NCBI GenBank assembly: GCA_046351215.1
Contig: JAXLYX010000006.1
Span: 434,001-498,000 of the forward strand
From: JAXLYX01 sp046351215
GTDB taxonomy: Bacteria > Myxococcota_A > Polyangia > Polyangiales > Houyiibacteriaceae
Direction: 5' to 3'
Length of the DNA stretch: 64,000 bases
Shown piece after piece: positions 63,932 through 64,000 of this stretch. A model generated the notes under the pieces. The model was given only the letters and a program-made list of their open reading frames with translations. It had not been told where the DNA came from and did no database searches. The first letter of the stretch is position 1. Every line of letters starts with the position of its first letter. A program made the translations under genes and the position numbers.

Positions 63932-64000
63932 TCAGCGGCCGCCCGTCGGGTGCTCGGGATCGGGCTGCGTGAAGTCGAGCTCGTTGTTCACCTGCTCGAC
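63932..64000 (-). CDS. C-terminal tail of a gene cut by the window edge (lptE candidate)
   Basis: The last 22 codons (VEQVNNELDFTQPDPEHPTGG to stop at 63932) are in frame with GC-rich third positions. Position directly upstream of holA matches lptE in many proteobacteria; the tail alone cannot prove it. Confidence 0.4.
   Translation of the reverse strand, partial: VEQVNNELDFTQPDPEHPTGGR

Overview
The window is high-GC, densely coded DNA that I read as a chromosome of a myxobacterium or a close relative (Myxococcota). The grounds are the codon use, the many FHA/TPR/von Willebrand/SWIM regulatory proteins, an FHA-type enhancer-binding protein beside sigma54-like promoters, and numerous lipoproteins of unknown function. 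The species call is an inference.

Left third (1 to about 19.7 kb): an integrative element, cut by the left edge of the window. It carries a type I restriction-modification operon (hsdM-hsdS-hsdR, minus strand), three uncharacterised envelope-type genes, a recombination cassette (DUF932 protein, a 42-residue membrane protein, two unknown proteins, RadC, an annealase-like protein and a Cas4-like nuclease), then plus-strand genes with tightly overlapping starts and stops: a family-A DNA polymerase, a winged-helix protein, an excisionase-like protein and a tyrosine integrase. The integrase ends about 135 bp from the 3' end of tmRNA (ssrA), which is the likely attachment site.

Middle (19.7 to 31.1 kb): chromosomal backbone. 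ssrA, the ClpXP adaptor sspB and clpP lie within about 6.4 kb. Between sspB and an unusual FHA/degenerate-GGDEF/AAA+/Fis regulator is a gene-free stretch. In it I see two tandem minus-strand small-RNA units, each with a -24/-12 promoter and intrinsic terminators, and with CCUCC-rich loops. Next come a histidine-phosphatase protein, a NYN/LOTUS-type protein, a VWA protein and argE-argA.

31.3 to 44.8 kb: a patchwork of insertion sequences and cargo. A remnant IS end touches the stop codon of a 61-residue gene. A cassette follows (PF10118-like metal-dependent hydrolase, TetR regulator, hotdog thioesterase, transglutaminase-like protein). Then comes an rve-type IS (here IS-A) broken by a nested IS3-type element with a 3-bp target duplication, and an RND efflux pair (membrane-fusion lipoprotein and pump). 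The pump pair lies between 120-bp inverted copies of an IS66 end, and is followed by a 24-bp-arm palindrome, an IS66 tnpB fragment and a second IS (IS-B) that splits IS66 tnpA from tnpB.

Right part (44.8 to 64 kb): housekeeping backbone: PP2C phosphatase, HelD-like helicase, a pseudouridine-synthase/methyltransferase fusion, a SWIM-SNF2 helicase, small lipoproteins and TPR proteins, MepA endopeptidase, EngB GTPase, a DEDDh exonuclease, MurJ, Hsp33, ribosomal protein S20, HolA, and the tail of one more gene at the right edge.
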